From Pseudomonas campi (GTDB lineage: Bacteria; Pseudomonadota; Gammaproteobacteria; Pseudomonadales; Pseudomonadaceae), in assembly GCF_013200955.2 (NCBI RefSeq), contig NZ_CP053697.2, positions 2,356,001-2,420,000 of the forward strand: a stretch of 64,000 nucleotides of DNA, in the 5' to 3' direction. The notes under the pieces are model-generated. The model did not search any database and was not told where the DNA came from. It saw only the letters and a program-made list of their open reading frames with translations. Within the stretch, counting starts at the first letter, position 1, and each line of letters starts with the position of its first letter. Shown one piece after another: positions 43,441 to 54,481 of this stretch. The position numbers were made by a program, and so were the translations under genes.

Positions 43441-44246
43441 CCTTGCGCGCCTGCCTGGCTGCCCTGCTGCTTGTCGTCAGCCTGCCATCACTGGCCGCCA
43501 CCGAGCTGATTCAGCTGAACTACCGCACCGCCGACGAGGTGATCCCGGTGGTGCAGTCGGTGCTCGACGGCCAGGGCAAGGTCAGCCCCTACGGCAATCA
43601 ACTGGTGGTCAACGCCTCGCCGGAAAAGATCCAGGAAATCCGCAACCTGCTCGGTCAGCTGGACACAGCGCCACGGCGCCTGCTGATCAGCGTCGATACC
43701 AGCGAATCGGGCTACCAGGACAACGAAGGCTATGCGGTCAATGGCTCGGCCAGCATCGGCGACGTCGACATAGAAGCCGGTCGCGGCGAAGTGCATGGAC
43801 GCGATCAGGTACGCATCATTCGCCGCAGCACCGACAGCCAGCGCGGTGGGGTGCAGCAGATCCAGACCACCGAAGGCTACCCGGCGCTGATCCAGGTCGG
43901 CCAGAGCGTACCGCTGACCACCACCAGCACCGGCCCGTACGGCCAGGTCTACCAGAACACCCAGTACCGCAATGTCACCCAGGGCTACTACGTCACCGCC
44001 AGCCTGACGGGCGAAATCGTGCACATCAGCATCAGCAGCAACAACGACCGCATCAGCCGCAATCAGCCCGACGTGATCGACGTGCAGAGCACCGACACCC
44101 GGGTCAGTGGCCGACTGGGTGAATGGATCACCCTGGGTGGCGTCAGCGAACAGAGCCAGGGCAATAACGATGGCTTCCTGCGTCGCCACTCCACCCAGGG
44201 CGCCAACGACATGAGCATGCGCATCAAGGTTGACGCACTGGACTAG
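43437..44246 (+). CDS. Secretin-like periplasmic protein (N-domain plus short secretin part)
   Basis: A 269-residue exported protein: signal peptide about 1-21 (ACLAALLLVVSLPSLAA), then an N1-type ring domain as in GspD/PilQ (LIQLNYRTADEVIPVVQSVLDGQGKVSPYGNQLVVNASPEKIQEIRNLLGQLD), then a beta-rich segment with LIQVGQSVPLTTTSTG like the start of a secretin barrel, but too short for a pore. A stand-alone protein of unknown role, conserved at this place in Pseudomonas. Part of the roxA-GNAT-DUF7931 run. Confidence 0.82.
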   Translation: MTLRACLAALLLVVSLPSLAATELIQLNYRTADEVIPVVQSVLDGQGKVSPYGNQLVVNASPEKIQEIRNLLGQLDTAPRRLLISVDTSESGYQDNEGYAVNGSASIGDVDIEAGRGEVHGRDQVRIIRRSTDSQRGGVQQIQTTEGYPALIQVGQSVPLTTTSTGPYGQVYQNTQYRNVTQGYYVTASLTGEIVHISISSNNDRISRNQPDVIDVQSTDTRVSGRLGEWITLGGVSEQSQGNNDGFLRRHSTQGANDMSMRIKVDALD

Positions 44247-44726
44247 CCACAGCGGCCCTGCCAGGGCATGTAGTGGCGACGCACGGCCACTACAAAATCG
44301 TTGACGAACTTCCGCTTGAAGGGCATCATGGCCCCGCTCCCGCTAGCCAGGGGCTCTGTTGAAGAGCCTCCAGATCGGCTCCGTACCACCATTCGGAACG
44401 ATCCGTGTTTTAACAGCCCACAAGGCGTTTCGACGAGGTTGCGACTGGAACGAAAGTTGTCCTGAGGGACGGGGAAGCCTAAGCGTATAAGTAAGACCGC
44501 CAGACCAGTGCAGCGCACAGCCCAACGGTTTCCACGAACCGGCAAGCAGCGCCAGACTGATCAACGGACTGCTTGCTCGTATCCCCCCTCCTCTCTGCTC
44601 CACTCTCGTCTCGGTCGATATTTCGACGTTCTGCTTTGTGTCGCCCGCAACACTGCAAGCTTTTTGCACGTTGGTTTTGGGTGGGAAGTCGGTGCTCAAC
44701 CAAACTCACACTTTGAAGGATTGACC
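44247..44726. other. Long intergenic/leader region upstream of aceA
   Basis: 480 bases without a supported gene. It starts with a hairpin TGTAGTGG-N10-CCACTACA (44269-44294), then another GGCTCT-GTTGA-AGAGCC (44352-44368). The last 150 bases are pyrimidine-rich and end in GAAGGA before the aceA ATG. Minus-strand ORFs of about 100 codons run across but have no family likeness that I recognise. Confidence 0.55.
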
Positions 44727-46322
44727 ATGTCAGCTTATCAAAACGACATCAAAGCCGTTGCCGCACTCAAAGAAGCCGCCGGCAGCAGCTGGAGCGCTAT
44801 TGACCCGGAGTCCGTGGCTCGCATGCGTGCCCAGAACCGCTTCAAAACCGGTCTGGAAATCGCTCAGTACACTGCCGACATCATGCGCAAAGACATGGCT
44901 GAGTACGATGCCGACTCCTCCGTCTACACCCAGTCGCTGGGTTGCTGGCACGGCTTCATCGGTCAGCAGAAGCTGATTTCGATCAAGAAGCACCTGAAGA
45001 CCACCAACAAGCGCTACCTCTACCTGTCGGGCTGGATGGTTGCTGCTCTGCGTTCGGACTTCGGTCCGCTGCCGGATCAGTCCATGCACGAGAAAACCTC
45101 GGTTTCCGGCCTGATCGAAGAGCTGTACACCTTCCTGCGTCAAGCCGACGCCCGTGAGCTGGACCTGCTGTTCACCGCTCTGGACGCGGCTCGCGCTGCT
45201 GGCGACAAAGTCAAAGCAGACGAAATCCAAGCTCAGATCGACGGCTACGAAACTCACGTCGTACCGATCATCGCCGACATCGACGCTGGCTTCGGTAACC
45301 CGGAAGCCACCTACCTGCTGGCTAAGAAGATGATCGAAGCCGGTGCTTGCTGCATCCAGATCGAAAACCAGGTTTCCGACGAGAAGCAGTGCGGCCACCA
45401 GGACGGTAAAGTGACCGTTCCTCACGCCGACTTCCTGGCCAAGATCAACGCCGTTCGCTACGCATTCCTCGAGCTGGGCATCGACAACGGCGTGATCGTT
45501 GCTCGTACCGACTCCCTGGGTGCCGGCCTGACCAAGCAGATCGCTGTGACCAACCAGCCGGGCGACCTGGGCGACCAGTACAACTCCTTCCTGGATTGCG
45601 AAGAAGTTTCCGCTGCCGACCTGAACAACGGCGACGTCGTTCTGAATCGTGGTGGCAAGCTGCTGCGTCCTAAGCGTCTGCCGTCCAACCTGTTCCAGTT
45701 CCGTGCTGGCACCGGTGAAGCGCGCTGCGTACTGGACAGCATCACCTCGCTGCAGAACGGCGCTGACATGCTGTGGATCGAAACCGAGAAGCCGCACGTT
45801 GGCCAGATCGCTGAAATGGTTGACGAGATCCGCAAGGTCATCCCGAACGCCAAGCTGGTCTACAACAACAGCCCGTCCTTCAACTGGACCCTGAACTTCC
45901 GCCAGCAGGTATTCGACGCCTTCGTTGCTGAAGGTAAAGACGTCTCCGCCTACGACCGCGCCAAGCTGATGAGCGTCGACTACGACGAAACCGAGCTGGC
46001 CCAGGTTGCTGACGAGAAGATCCGTACCTTCCAGCGTGATGGTTCGGCTCGCGCCGGCATCTTCCACCACCTGATCACTCTGCCGACCTACCACACCGCC
46101 GCGCTGTCCACCGACAACCTGGCCAAAGGGTACTTCGCAGACCAGGGCATGCTGGCCTACGTGAAAGGCGTTCAGCGTCAGGAGATCCGTCAAGGTATCG
46201 CCTGCGTTAAGCACCAGAACATGTCCGGCTCCGACATCGGCGACGCTCATAAAGAGTACTTCGCTGGTGAAGCAGCTCTGAAAGCCGGCGGCAAAGACAA
46301 CACCATGAACCAGTTCAGCTAA
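44727..46322 (+). CDS. aceA: Isocitrate lyase (glyoxylate bypass)
   Basis: A 531-residue enzyme splitting isocitrate to glyoxylate and succinate, needed for growth on acetate and fatty acids. It is of the long Pseudomonas type: MIEAGACCIQIENQVSDEKQ leads into the catalytic CGH, with IIADIDAGFGNPEATY for metal binding. Codons ending in T (GCT, CGT, GGT) are far commoner than in the neighbours, a sign of high expression. GAAGGA precedes the ATG. Isocitrate is shared with icd at 35004. Confidence 0.97.
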   Translation: MSAYQNDIKAVAALKEAAGSSWSAIDPESVARMRAQNRFKTGLEIAQYTADIMRKDMAEYDADSSVYTQSLGCWHGFIGQQKLISIKKHLKTTNKRYLYLSGWMVAALRSDFGPLPDQSMHEKTSVSGLIEELYTFLRQADARELDLLFTALDAARAAGDKVKADEIQAQIDGYETHVVPIIADIDAGFGNPEATYLLAKKMIEAGACCIQIENQVSDEKQCGHQDGKVTVPHADFLAKINAVRYAFLELGIDNGVIVARTDSLGAGLTKQIAVTNQPGDLGDQYNSFLDCEEVSAADLNNGDVVLNRGGKLLRPKRLPSNLFQFRAGTGEARCVLDSITSLQNGADMLWIETEKPHVGQIAEMVDEIRKVIPNAKLVYNNSPSFNWTLNFRQQVFDAFVAEGKDVSAYDRAKLMSVDYDETELAQVADEKIRTFQRDGSARAGIFHHLITLPTYHTAALSTDNLAKGYFADQGMLAYVKGVQRQEIRQGIACVKHQNMSGSDIGDAHKEYFAGEAALKAGGKDNTMNQFS

Positions 46323-46371
46323 GAACCGGTTCATCGGCGAGGGCCACGCCCCGAACCGAATGTGTTGCCAG

Positions 46372-46403
46372 AAAACCCCAGCAGCGATGCTGGGGTTTTT
46401 CGT
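46372..46403 (+). terminator. Terminator of aceA
   Basis: AAAACCCCAGCA / TGCTGGGGTTTTT hairpin, 50 bases beyond the stop, with a T run. Confidence 0.93.
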
Positions 46404-46595
46404 TTCCGGCGCCAAAAAGCGCACCCAACGCTGAGCAATGACGCCAGGTCGGCGGCCAACAGCAGAGCCAAAGCCCTCAACAGCAAGCAAAGCTCGACCG
46501 AAAGAACTCGAGTTTCAAAAGCCAGCCATTTATTTATTCTGCAGAAATACAGAACACACTGATCACACCCTGGAAAAACCAGAGCCCGTAAACAA
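46404..46595. other. Intergenic stretch between aceA and nuoA, left part
   Basis: AT-rich compared with the genes, purine-rich, with no repeat or RNA gene that I can see. It flanks a short minus-strand ORF and the nuo promoter region. Confidence 0.4.
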
Positions 46596-46745
46596 TTACT
46601 GACGGATATCTTTCATAAAGGCGTCAACTCGCTCCAGATAAACGCCAGAAAAGCCATCAGACCAAAGCACTAGAGCCCCTTCCAGCGACCGCAGGCCAAT
46701 AAAATCAAGGCGTGCGGCGTCTTCGCAAGAGCGCAGTCCGTTCAT
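46596..46745 (-). CDS. Possible small protein of 49 residues
   Basis: A complete frame from ATG (46745) to TAA (46596). The product begins MNGLRSCEDAARLDF and ends RVDAFMKDIRQ, with the middle LRSLEGALVLWSDGFSGVYL; the mix of hydrophobic, charged and aromatic residues looks protein-like. About half of its third positions are G or C, much lower than the neighbours. No ribosome binding site is seen before the ATG. It may be a small gene, a remnant of a larger one, or chance. Confidence 0.4.
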   Translation of the reverse strand: MNGLRSCEDAARLDFIGLRSLEGALVLWSDGFSGVYLERVDAFMKDIRQ

Positions 46746-46762
46746 TTTTTTATTCAGAAAAA

Positions 46763-46792
46763 TTTACTTACTACGCCATGCGCGCATAAAAT
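46763..46792 (+). promoter_or_regulatory. Candidate sigma-70 promoter of the nuo operon
   Basis: TTTACT (46763-46768), 18-base spacer, TAAAAT (46787-46792), about 85 bases before the nuoA ATG. Four of six and five of six consensus bases. A small hairpin (CAACCCGAAGCGGGTTG, 46813-46829) lies in the leader. Confidence 0.5.
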
Positions 46793-46876
46793 TGCGCCCA
46801 TACTTTGCAGGGCAACCCGAAGCGGGTTGTACCTCTTCAATAATAGAAGGCCGTCCCTTACCCAAGGAGAACCGGC

Positions 46877-47290
46877 ATGCCTGATGCGGTATCGACCATG
46901 TCCCACAACTGGGCTTTCGCTGTATTCCTGCTCGGCGTTTTCGGGCTCATCGCTTTCATGCTCGGCCTTTCCAGCCTGCTGGGGAGCAAAGCCTGGGGGC
47001 GCAGCAAGAACGAACCCTTCGAATCCGGCATGCTGCCCGTGGGCAGCGCACGCCTGCGCCTCTCGGCAAAGTTCTATCTGGTCGCGATGCTCTTCGTGAT
47101 CTTCGACGTTGAAGCTCTCTTTCTCTTCGCTTGGGCAGTCTCGGTACGCGAAAGCGGCTGGGCCGGCCTGATCGAAGCTACAGTTTTTATAGCAATTCTG
47201 TTGGCAGGTCTTGTCTATCTTTGGCGTATCGGTGCGCTCGACTGGGCACCCGAGGGTCGTCGTAATCGGCAGGCGAAGCTAAAACAATGA
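46877..47290 (+). CDS. nuoA: NADH-quinone oxidoreductase subunit A
   Basis: A 137-residue membrane subunit of complex I with three helices. Family motif [44 protein letters not shown] is unmistakable. AAGGAG precedes the ATG. First gene of a 13-gene operon in the usual order. Confidence 0.98.
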   Translation: MPDAVSTMSHNWAFAVFLLGVFGLIAFMLGLSSLLGSKAWGRSKNEPFESGMLPVGSARLRLSAKFYLVAMLFVIFDVEALFLFAWAVSVRESGWAGLIEATVFIAILLAGLVYLWRIGALDWAPEGRRNRQAKLKQ

Positions 47291-47300
47291 GGCTTTGGCG

Positions 47301-47978
47301 ATGCAATACAAACTTACTCGGATCGATCCGGATGCGCCTAATGAGCAGTATCCGATCGGCGAGCGGGAGACTGTCTCCGACCCGCTGCTAGAAGACCAGG
47401 TCCACAAGAACATCTACATGGGCAAACTTGCCGATGTTCTCAACGGCGCAGTGAACTGGGGGCGCAAGAACTCCCTATGGCCGTACAACTTCGGCCTGTC
47501 CTGCTGCTATGTGGAAATGACCACCGCCTTTACCGCGCCCCATGACGTGGCACGTTTTGGCGCGGAAGTCATTCGCGCATCCCCACGCCAGGCGGATTTC
47601 ATGGTCATCGCCGGCACCTGCTTCATCAAGATGGCTCCGGTCATCCAGCGCCTGTACGAGCAGATGCTGGAGCCCAAGTGGGTGATCTCGATGGGTTCGT
47701 GCGCCAACTCCGGCGGCATGTACGACATCTACTCCGTGGTCCAGGGGGTCGACAAGTTTCTCCCGGTCGACGTCTACATCCCTGGCTGCCCGCCGCGCCC
47801 CGAGGCATTCCTGCAAGGCCTGATGCTGCTGCAGGAATCCATCGGCCAGGAACGTCGCCCATTGTCCTGGGTGGTCGGTGATCAGGGGGTTTACCGTGCC
47901 GACATGCCTTCGCAGAAAGAACAGCGCCGCGAACAGCGGATCGCCGTAACCAATCTGCGTAGCCCCGACGAAGTGTGA
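47301..47978 (+). CDS. nuoB: NADH-quinone oxidoreductase subunit B
   Basis: A 225-residue subunit carrying the N2 [4Fe-4S] cluster: CCYVEM, then C in VIAGTCF and CANSGGMYD and CPPRPEAFL. The N-terminal part (about 1-45) is longer than in short NuoB, as usual for Pseudomonas. Start at ATG 47301. Confidence 0.98.
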   Translation: MQYKLTRIDPDAPNEQYPIGERETVSDPLLEDQVHKNIYMGKLADVLNGAVNWGRKNSLWPYNFGLSCCYVEMTTAFTAPHDVARFGAEVIRASPRQADFMVIAGTCFIKMAPVIQRLYEQMLEPKWVISMGSCANSGGMYDIYSVVQGVDKFLPVDVYIPGCPPRPEAFLQGLMLLQESIGQERRPLSWVVGDQGVYRADMPSQKEQRREQRIAVTNLRSPDEV

Positions 47979-48034
47979 GCCTGGGCTCGACTGAGCCCGC
48001 CTACTGACGCCGTTGACCGATAGCGACCGAGACC

Positions 48035-49816
48035 ATGACTGCAGACAGCGTTCTGTCCATACCGCCGTACAAGGCTGACGACCAAGATGTGGTCGTCGAA
48101 CTGAATTCCCGTTTTGGCGCTGAGGCCTTTACCGTGCAGAGCACCCGCACCGGTATGCCGGTGCTGTGGGTGGCGCGCGACCGCCTGATCAACGTTCTGA
48201 CCTTTCTGCGCAACCTGCCGCGCCCCTACGTCATGCTCTACGACCTGCATGGCGTCGATGAGCGCCTGCGCACCCAGCGACGTGGCCTGCCGGGCGCAGA
48301 CTTCACGGTGTTCTACCACCTGATGTCGCTGGAGCGGAACAGCGACATCATGATCAAGGTCGCCTTGAAAGAAGGTGACCTCAATGTGCCCAGCGTCACC
48401 GGTATCTGGCCCAACGCCAACTGGTACGAACGCGAAGTCTGGGACCTCTACGGCATCACCTTCCAGGGCCACCCGCACCTGACCCGCATCATGATGCCGT
48501 CGACCTGGGAAGGTCACCCGCTGCGCAAGGACTACCCGGCGCGCGCCACCGAATTCGATCCGTTCAGCCTGACCCTGGCCAAGCAGCAGCTTGAAGAAGA
48601 GTCGGCGCGCTTCAAGCCGGAAGACTGGGGCATGAAGCGTGGCAGCGAGCACGAGGACTACATGTTCCTCAACCTCGGTCCCAACCACCCCTCTGCTCAC
48701 GGGGCGTTCCGCATCATCCTGCAGCTCGATGGCGAAGAGATCGTCGACTGCGTGCCGGAAGTCGGCTACCACCACCGTGGTGCCGAGAAGATGGCCGAAC
48801 GCCAGAGCTGGCACAGCTTCATTCCCTACACCGACCGCATCGACTACCTCGGCGGGGTGATGAACAACCTGCCGTACGTGCTAGCCGTGGAAAAGCTGGC
48901 CGGGATCACCGTGCCGCAAAAGGTCGACGTGATTCGCATCATGCTGGCCGAGTTCTTCCGCATCACCAGCCACCTGCTGTTCCTCGGTACCTATATCCAG
49001 GACGTCGGCGCGATGACCCCGGTGTTCTTCACCTTCACCGACCGCCAGCGCGCCTACAAGGTGATCGAAGCCATCACCGGCTTCCGCCTGCACCCGGCCT
49101 GGTACCGTATCGGTGGCGTCGCCCACGACCTGCCGCGCGGCTGGGATGGCCTGGTCAAGGAGTTCGTCGACTGGCTGCCCAAGCGCCTCGACGAATACGA
49201 AAAGGCGGCATTGAAGAACAGCATCCTGATCGGCCGGACCAAAGGCGTAGCCCAGTACAACACCAAGGAAGCCCTGGAATGGGGCACCACCGGAGCCGGC
49301 CTGCGTGCCACCGGCTGTGATTTCGACCTGCGCAAGGCCCGGCCGTATTCCGGCTACGAGAACTTCGAGTTCGAAGTACCGCTGGCCGCCAATGGCGATG
49401 CCTACGACCGCTGCCTGGTCCGCGTGGAAGAGATGCGCCAGAGCATCAAGATCATCGACCAGTGCCTGCGCAACATGCCGGAAGGCCCGTACAAGGCGGA
49501 TCACCCGCTGACCACGCCGCCGCCGAAAGAGCGCACCCTGCAACACATCGAGACCCTGATCACTCACTTCCTGCAAGTCTCCTGGGGCCCGGTCATGCCG
49601 GCCAACGAGAGCTTCCAGATGATCGAAGCGACCAAGGGCATCAACAGCTACTACCTGACGAGCGACGGCAGCACCATGAGCTACCGCACCCGGATTCGCA
49701 CCCCCAGCTTCCCACACCTGCAGCAGATCCCTTCGGTGATCCGCGGCAGCATGGTGGCGGACCTGATCGCGTACCTGGGCAGTATCGACTTCGTTATGGC
49801 CGACGTGGACCGCTGA
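48035..49816 (+). CDS. nuoC: NADH-quinone oxidoreductase fused subunits C/D
   Basis: A 593-residue fusion of the 30 kDa (about 1-190) and 49 kDa (about 205-593) subunits. C part: [46 protein letters not shown] part: [22 protein letters not shown], quinone-site region [10 protein letters not shown] and [17 protein letters not shown]. The fusion is usual in Enterobacteria and Pseudomonas. Confidence 0.97.
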   Translation: MTADSVLSIPPYKADDQDVVVELNSRFGAEAFTVQSTRTGMPVLWVARDRLINVLTFLRNLPRPYVMLYDLHGVDERLRTQRRGLPGADFTVFYHLMSLERNSDIMIKVALKEGDLNVPSVTGIWPNANWYEREVWDLYGITFQGHPHLTRIMMPSTWEGHPLRKDYPARATEFDPFSLTLAKQQLEEESARFKPEDWGMKRGSEHEDYMFLNLGPNHPSAHGAFRIILQLDGEEIVDCVPEVGYHHRGAEKMAERQSWHSFIPYTDRIDYLGGVMNNLPYVLAVEKLAGITVPQKVDVIRIMLAEFFRITSHLLFLGTYIQDVGAMTPVFFTFTDRQRAYKVIEAITGFRLHPAWYRIGGVAHDLPRGWDGLVKEFVDWLPKRLDEYEKAALKNSILIGRTKGVAQYNTKEALEWGTTGAGLRATGCDFDLRKARPYSGYENFEFEVPLAANGDAYDRCLVRVEEMRQSIKIIDQCLRNMPEGPYKADHPLTTPPPKERTLQHIETLITHFLQVSWGPVMPANESFQMIEATKGINSYYLTSDGSTMSYRTRIRTPSFPHLQQIPSVIRGSMVADLIAYLGSIDFVMADVDR

Positions 49817-49818
49817 TT

Positions 49819-50313
49819 ATGAACACGCTTATCCAGACTGATCGTTTCACTCTCAGCGAAACCGAGCGCTCGGCCATCGAGCACGAGATGCACCACTACG
49901 AAGACCCGCGCGCTGCCAGCATCGAAGCGCTGAAGATCGTGCAGAAAGAGCGCGGCTGGGTGCCGGACGGCGCAGCCGATGCGATTGGCGAAATCCTCGG
50001 CATCCCGGCCAGCGACGTCGAAGGTGTGGCCACCTTCTATAGTCAGATTTTCCGCCAGCCGGTTGGTCGCCACATCATTCGCGTGTGCGACAGCATGACC
50101 TGCTTTGTCGGCGGCCACGAAAACCTGCTCGGCAGTCTCAAGGACAAGCTGGGCATCGTGCCCGGTCAAACCACAGCCGACGGCCGCTTCACTCTGCTGC
50201 CGGTGTGCTGCCTGGGCAACTGCGACAAGGCCCCGGCGGTGATGATCGACGACGACACCTACGGCAACCTCGACGGCGACTCCGTCGCCGAGCTGCTGGA
50301 GGCGTATCAATGA
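49819..50313 (+). CDS. nuoE: NADH-quinone oxidoreductase subunit E
   Basis: A 164-residue subunit with the thioredoxin-like [2Fe-2S] (N1a) domain: [10 protein letters not shown] and [14 protein letters not shown]. The helical N-terminal domain holds [15 protein letters not shown] and [19 protein letters not shown]. Starts 2 bases after nuoCD; its end overlaps nuoF by 4 bases. Confidence 0.97.
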   Translation: MNTLIQTDRFTLSETERSAIEHEMHHYEDPRAASIEALKIVQKERGWVPDGAADAIGEILGIPASDVEGVATFYSQIFRQPVGRHIIRVCDSMTCFVGGHENLLGSLKDKLGIVPGQTTADGRFTLLPVCCLGNCDKAPAVMIDDDTYGNLDGDSVAELLEAYQ

Positions 50314-51677
50314 CTGGGCGCACCGCTATGAAAACGCTGACTTCCATCGGCCCGGCCAATACCATCGCCCGCAGCGAAGAAACCCATCCGCTGACCTGGC
50401 GCCTGCGTGACGACGCCCAGCCGGTATGGCTCGACGAGTACCAGGCGAAGAACGGCTACGCCGCCGCACGCAAGGCCCTGGGCGAAATGGCCCAGGCCGA
50501 TATCGTGCAGACGGTCAAGGACTCCGGCCTCAAAGGCCGCGGCGGTGCGGGCTTTCCCACCGGCGTGAAGTGGGGCCTGATGCCGGCCGACGAATCCATG
50601 AACATCCGCTACTTGCTGTGCAACGCGGACGAGATGGAGCCGAACACCTGGAAAGACCGCATGCTCATGGAGCAGCTGCCGCACCTGCTGGTGGAAGGCA
50701 TGCTGATCTCCGCGCGCGCGCTCAAGGCCTACCGCGGCTACATCTTCCTGCGCGGCGAGTACGTCGACGCGGCCACCAACCTCAATCGCGCCATCGAGGA
50801 AGCCAAGGCCGCCGGCCTGCTGGGCAAAAACATCCTCGGCAGCGGCTTCGACTTCGAGCTGTTCGTCCACACCGGTGCCGGCCGCTATATCTGCGGTGAA
50901 GAAACCGCACTGATCAACTCCCTCGAAGGTCGCCGCGCCAACCCGCGCTCCAAGCCGCCCTTCCCCGCCGCCGTCGGCGTGTGGGGCAAGCCGACCTGTG
51001 TGAACAACGTCGAGACCCTGTGCAACGTGCCGGCGATCGTCGCCAACGGCGTCGACTGGTACAAGACCCTGGCCCGTCCAGGCAGCGAAGACATGGGCAC
51101 CAAGCTGATGGGCTTCTCCGGCAAGGTGAAGAACCCCGGCCTGTGGGAACTGCCTTTCGGCCTGCCCGCCCGTGAGCTGTTCGAGGACTACGCCGGCGGC
51201 ATGCGCGACGGCTACAAACTCAAGTGCTGGCAGCCCGGCGGCGCCGGCACCGGCTTCCTGCTGCCCGAACACCTGGACGCCTCGATGTACGCCGCCGGCA
51301 TCGCTAAGGTCGGCACCCGCATGGGTACCGGCCTGGCCCTGGCGGTGGACGACAGCGTCAACATGGTTTCCTTGCTGCGCAACATGGAAGAGTTCTTCGC
51401 CCGCGAGTCGTGCGGCTGGTGTACGCCGTGCCGCGATGGCCTGCCGTGGAGCGTGAAGATCCTCCGCGCCCTCGAGCGTGGCCAAGGCACCCAGCAGGAC
51501 ATCGACACCCTGCTCGGCCTGGTCAACTTCCTCGGCCCCGGCAAGACCTTCTGTGCTCACGCACCGGGTGCCGTCGAGCCATTGGGTAGCGCGATCAAGT
51601 ATTTCCGTCCGGAGTTCGACGCTGGCGTAGCCAGCAACAGCGCCCCGGCAACGACGGGGCAATTCGTCCCCGCGTGA
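50310..51677 (+). CDS. nuoF: NADH-quinone oxidoreductase subunit F
   Basis: A 455-residue flavin subunit, where NADH gives electrons to [19 protein letters not shown] (FMN/NADH), [21 protein letters not shown], and cluster N3 ligands [10 protein letters not shown] with a distal C in KTFCAHAPG. The ATG at 50310 has GGAGG at the right distance; an in-frame ATG at 50328 ([12 protein letters not shown]) matches the usual Pseudomonas N-terminus and may be the true start. Confidence 0.96.
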   Translation: MTGRTAMKTLTSIGPANTIARSEETHPLTWRLRDDAQPVWLDEYQAKNGYAAARKALGEMAQADIVQTVKDSGLKGRGGAGFPTGVKWGLMPADESMNIRYLLCNADEMEPNTWKDRMLMEQLPHLLVEGMLISARALKAYRGYIFLRGEYVDAATNLNRAIEEAKAAGLLGKNILGSGFDFELFVHTGAGRYICGEETALINSLEGRRANPRSKPPFPAAVGVWGKPTCVNNVETLCNVPAIVANGVDWYKTLARPGSEDMGTKLMGFSGKVKNPGLWELPFGLPARELFEDYAGGMRDGYKLKCWQPGGAGTGFLLPEHLDASMYAAGIAKVGTRMGTGLALAVDDSVNMVSLLRNMEEFFARESCGWCTPCRDGLPWSVKILRALERGQGTQQDIDTLLGLVNFLGPGKTFCAHAPGAVEPLGSAIKYFRPEFDAGVASNSAPATTGQFVPA

Positions 51678-51772
51678 AGTTTTGCGTGACGGTGGCCACT
51701 CACCTGGCCCCGTGACACAGCGTGATTCCATTAGCCAAGCCCGCTTCGATGGGCAAAGAAGAAACCTGAACC

Positions 51773-54481
51773 ATGGCCACTATCCACGTAGACGGCAAAG
51801 ATTTCGAAGTCGACGGTGCGGACAACCTGCTGCAGGCCTGTCTGTCCCTCGGACTCGACATCCCCTACTTCTGCTGGCACCCGGCGCTCGGTAGCGTCGG
51901 GGCCTGCCGCCAGTGCGCGGTAAAGCAGTACAGCGACGAGAATGACAAGCGCGGCCGCATCGTCATGTCGTGCATGACGCCTGCCACCGACAACACCTGG
52001 ATCTCCATCGACGATGAGGAATCCAAGGCGTTCCGCGCCAGCGTCGTCGAATGGCTGATGACTAACCACCCGCACGACTGCCCGGTCTGTGAGGAAGGCG
52101 GTCACTGCCACCTGCAAGACATGACGGTGATGACCGGCCACAACGAGCGCCGCTATCGCTTCACCAAGCGCACCCACCAGAACCAGCAGCTCGGCCCGTT
52201 CATCTCCCACGAGATGAACCGCTGCATCGCTTGCTACCGCTGCGTGCGCTACTACAAGGACTATGCCGGCGGCACCGACCTGGGCGTCTATGGCGCGCAC
52301 GACAACGTGTACTTCGGCCGCGTCGAAGACGGCGTGCTGGAAAGCGAGTTCTCCGGCAACCTGGTCGAGGTCTGCCCGACCGGCGTGTTCACCGACAAGA
52401 CCCACTCCGAGCGCTACAACCGCAAGTGGGACATGCAGTTCGCCCCAAGCATCTGCCATGGCTGCGCCAGCGGCTGCAACACCAGCCCGGGCGAGCGTTA
52501 CGGCGAGATCCGCCGCATCGAGAACCGCTTCAACGGTGACGTGAACCAGTACTTCCTGTGTGACCGCGGCCGCTTCGGCTACGGCTACGTCAACCGCGAC
52601 GACCGTCCGCGCCAGCCGCTGTTCGGTAGCGAGAAGCTCGGCCTGGATGCCGCCCTGGACAAGGCCGCCGAGCTGCTCAAGGGCAAGCGCGTGATCGGCA
52701 TCGGTTCGCCGCGCGCCAGCCTGGAAGGCAACTTCGCCCTGCGCGAACTGGTCGGTGCCAGCAACTACTACAGCGGCATCGCCGCTGCCGAGTTGGACAA
52801 CCTGCGCCTGATCCGCGACATCCTGCAGAACGGCCCGCTGCCGGTGCCGACCCTGCGCGAAGTGGAACACCACGACGCGGTGTTCGTCCTCGGTGAAGAC
52901 CTGACCCAGACCGCCGCCCGCCTGGCCCTGGCCCTGCGCCAGTCGGTCAAGGGCAAGGCCACTGAAATCGCCGCCTCGATGAAGATCCAGGACTGGCACA
53001 TGGCAGCCGTACAGAACGTCGCGCAAGACGCGCTGCACCCGCTGTTCATCGCCAGCGTCACCCCGACCCGCCTCGACGACATCGCCGAAGCCTGCGTGCA
53101 TGCCGCCCCGGCCGACCTGGCCCGCATCGGCTTTGCCGTGGCCCACGCCATCGACCCGAGCGCCCCAGCCGTTAGCGGCCTGGACGACGAAGCCGCCGAG
53201 CTGGTGCAGCTGATCGCCGATGCGCTGCTTAACGCCAAGCGTCCGCTGATCGTTTCCGGCGCCTCGCTAGGTAGCAAGGAACTGATCGAAGCCGCAGCCA
53301 ACATCGCCAGCGCGCTGAAGAATCGCGAGAAAAACGGCTCCATCAGCCTGGTGGTGCCGGAAGCCAACAGCATGGGCCTGGCCCTGTTTGGCGGCGAATC
53401 GCTGGACGTCGCGCTGGAGGCATTGACCGCCGGCCAGGCCGACGCCGTGATCGTGCTGGAAAACGACCTGTATCGCCGCGCCGATGCCGCCAAGGTCGAC
53501 GCTGCCCTGGCTGCCGCCAAGGTGGTAATCGTTGCCGACCACCAGCAGACCGCCACCAGCGCCAAAGCCCATCTGGTACTGCCGGCTGCCAGCTTCGCCG
53601 AAGGCGACGGCACCCTGGTCAGCCTGGAAGGCCGCGCCCAGCGTTTCTTCCAGGTGTACGAGCCGAGCTACTACGACAGCAATATCCTGGTGCGTGAAGG
53701 CTGGCGCTGGCTGCATGCCCTGCACAACACAATGCAAGGCAAGGCCGTCGACTGGACCCAGCTGGACCAGGTCACCGCCGCCTGCGCCGCCAGCAGCAGC
53801 ATCCTCGCCGGCATCACCGGTGCCGCACCGAGCGCGTCGTTCCGCATCAAGGGCCTCAAGCTGGCCCGCGAGCCACACCGCTACAGCGGCCGTACCGCCA
53901 TGCGCGCCAACATCAGCGTGCACGAGCCGCGTCAGCCGCAGGATCAGGACTCGGCCTTCGCCTTCTCCATGGAAGGCTATTCGGGCAGCAAGGAAGACCG
54001 TCAGCAGATTCCGTTTGCCTGGTCGCCAGGCTGGAACTCGCCGCAGGCCTGGAACAAGTTCCAGGACGAAGTCGGCGGTCACCTGCGTGCCGGTGATCCC
54101 GGCGTACGCCTGATCGAAGCCAAGGGCGCCAGCTTGCCGTGGTTTGCCGTAAGCGCCGCGTTCAACCCGGCCCAGGGCACGCTGCAAGCCGTACCGCTGC
54201 ATCACCTGTTCGGCAGCGAGGAAACCTCGTCGCGCGCCGCACCGATCCAGGAGCGCATCCCGCAGCCGTATGTGGCGCTGGCCAAGGCCGAAGCCGACCG
54301 TCTCGGTGTCAACCAAGGTGCCTGGCTCAGCCTGAGCGTTAACGGTCAGGCCCTGCGCCTGCCGCTGCAGATCAACGAAGACATGGCCATCGGCCTGGTC
54401 GGTCTGCCGGTCGGCTTGCCGGGTATCCCGGCGCTGGTTGCCGGCGCAGTGGTCACCACCATCCAGGAGGCCGCGCAATGA
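51773..54481 (+). CDS. nuoG: NADH-quinone oxidoreductase subunit G
   Basis: A 902-residue subunit with four clusters: [2Fe-2S] ligands [19 protein letters not shown]; the His-Cys3 cluster [16 protein letters not shown]; a ferredoxin pair [11 protein letters not shown] and CPTGVF; and N7 ligands [17 protein letters not shown]. The C-terminal molybdopterin-oxidoreductase-like part carries no cofactor. Gap of 95 bases from nuoF, a larger break than elsewhere in the operon. Confidence 0.97.
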   Translation: MATIHVDGKDFEVDGADNLLQACLSLGLDIPYFCWHPALGSVGACRQCAVKQYSDENDKRGRIVMSCMTPATDNTWISIDDEESKAFRASVVEWLMTNHPHDCPVCEEGGHCHLQDMTVMTGHNERRYRFTKRTHQNQQLGPFISHEMNRCIACYRCVRYYKDYAGGTDLGVYGAHDNVYFGRVEDGVLESEFSGNLVEVCPTGVFTDKTHSERYNRKWDMQFAPSICHGCASGCNTSPGERYGEIRRIENRFNGDVNQYFLCDRGRFGYGYVNRDDRPRQPLFGSEKLGLDAALDKAAELLKGKRVIGIGSPRASLEGNFALRELVGASNYYSGIAAAELDNLRLIRDILQNGPLPVPTLREVEHHDAVFVLGEDLTQTAARLALALRQSVKGKATEIAASMKIQDWHMAAVQNVAQDALHPLFIASVTPTRLDDIAEACVHAAPADLARIGFAVAHAIDPSAPAVSGLDDEAAELVQLIADALLNAKRPLIVSGASLGSKELIEAAANIASALKNREKNGSISLVVPEANSMGLALFGGESLDVALEALTAGQADAVIVLENDLYRRADAAKVDAALAAAKVVIVADHQQTATSAKAHLVLPAASFAEGDGTLVSLEGRAQRFFQVYEPSYYDSNILVREGWRWLHALHNTMQGKAVDWTQLDQVTAACAASSSILAGITGAAPSASFRIKGLKLAREPHRYSGRTAMRANISVHEPRQPQDQDSAFAFSMEGYSGSKEDRQQIPFAWSPGWNSPQAWNKFQDEVGGHLRAGDPGVRLIEAKGASLPWFAVSAAFNPAQGTLQAVPLHHLFGSEETSSRAAPIQERIPQPYVALAKAEADRLGVNQGAWLSLSVNGQALRLPLQINEDMAIGLVGLPVGLPGIPALVAGAVVTTIQEAAQ

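Noticed and set aside
44730..46490. 586-codon open frame opposite aceA
   Set aside because: Aligned codon-for-codon opposite aceA, which is a certain gene; no likeness to a known protein.
46811..46833. Hairpin CAACCCGAAGCGGGTTG in the nuo leader as a remnant of the nested element
   Set aside because: It shares only CAACCCGAAG with the element core, too short to separate from chance.
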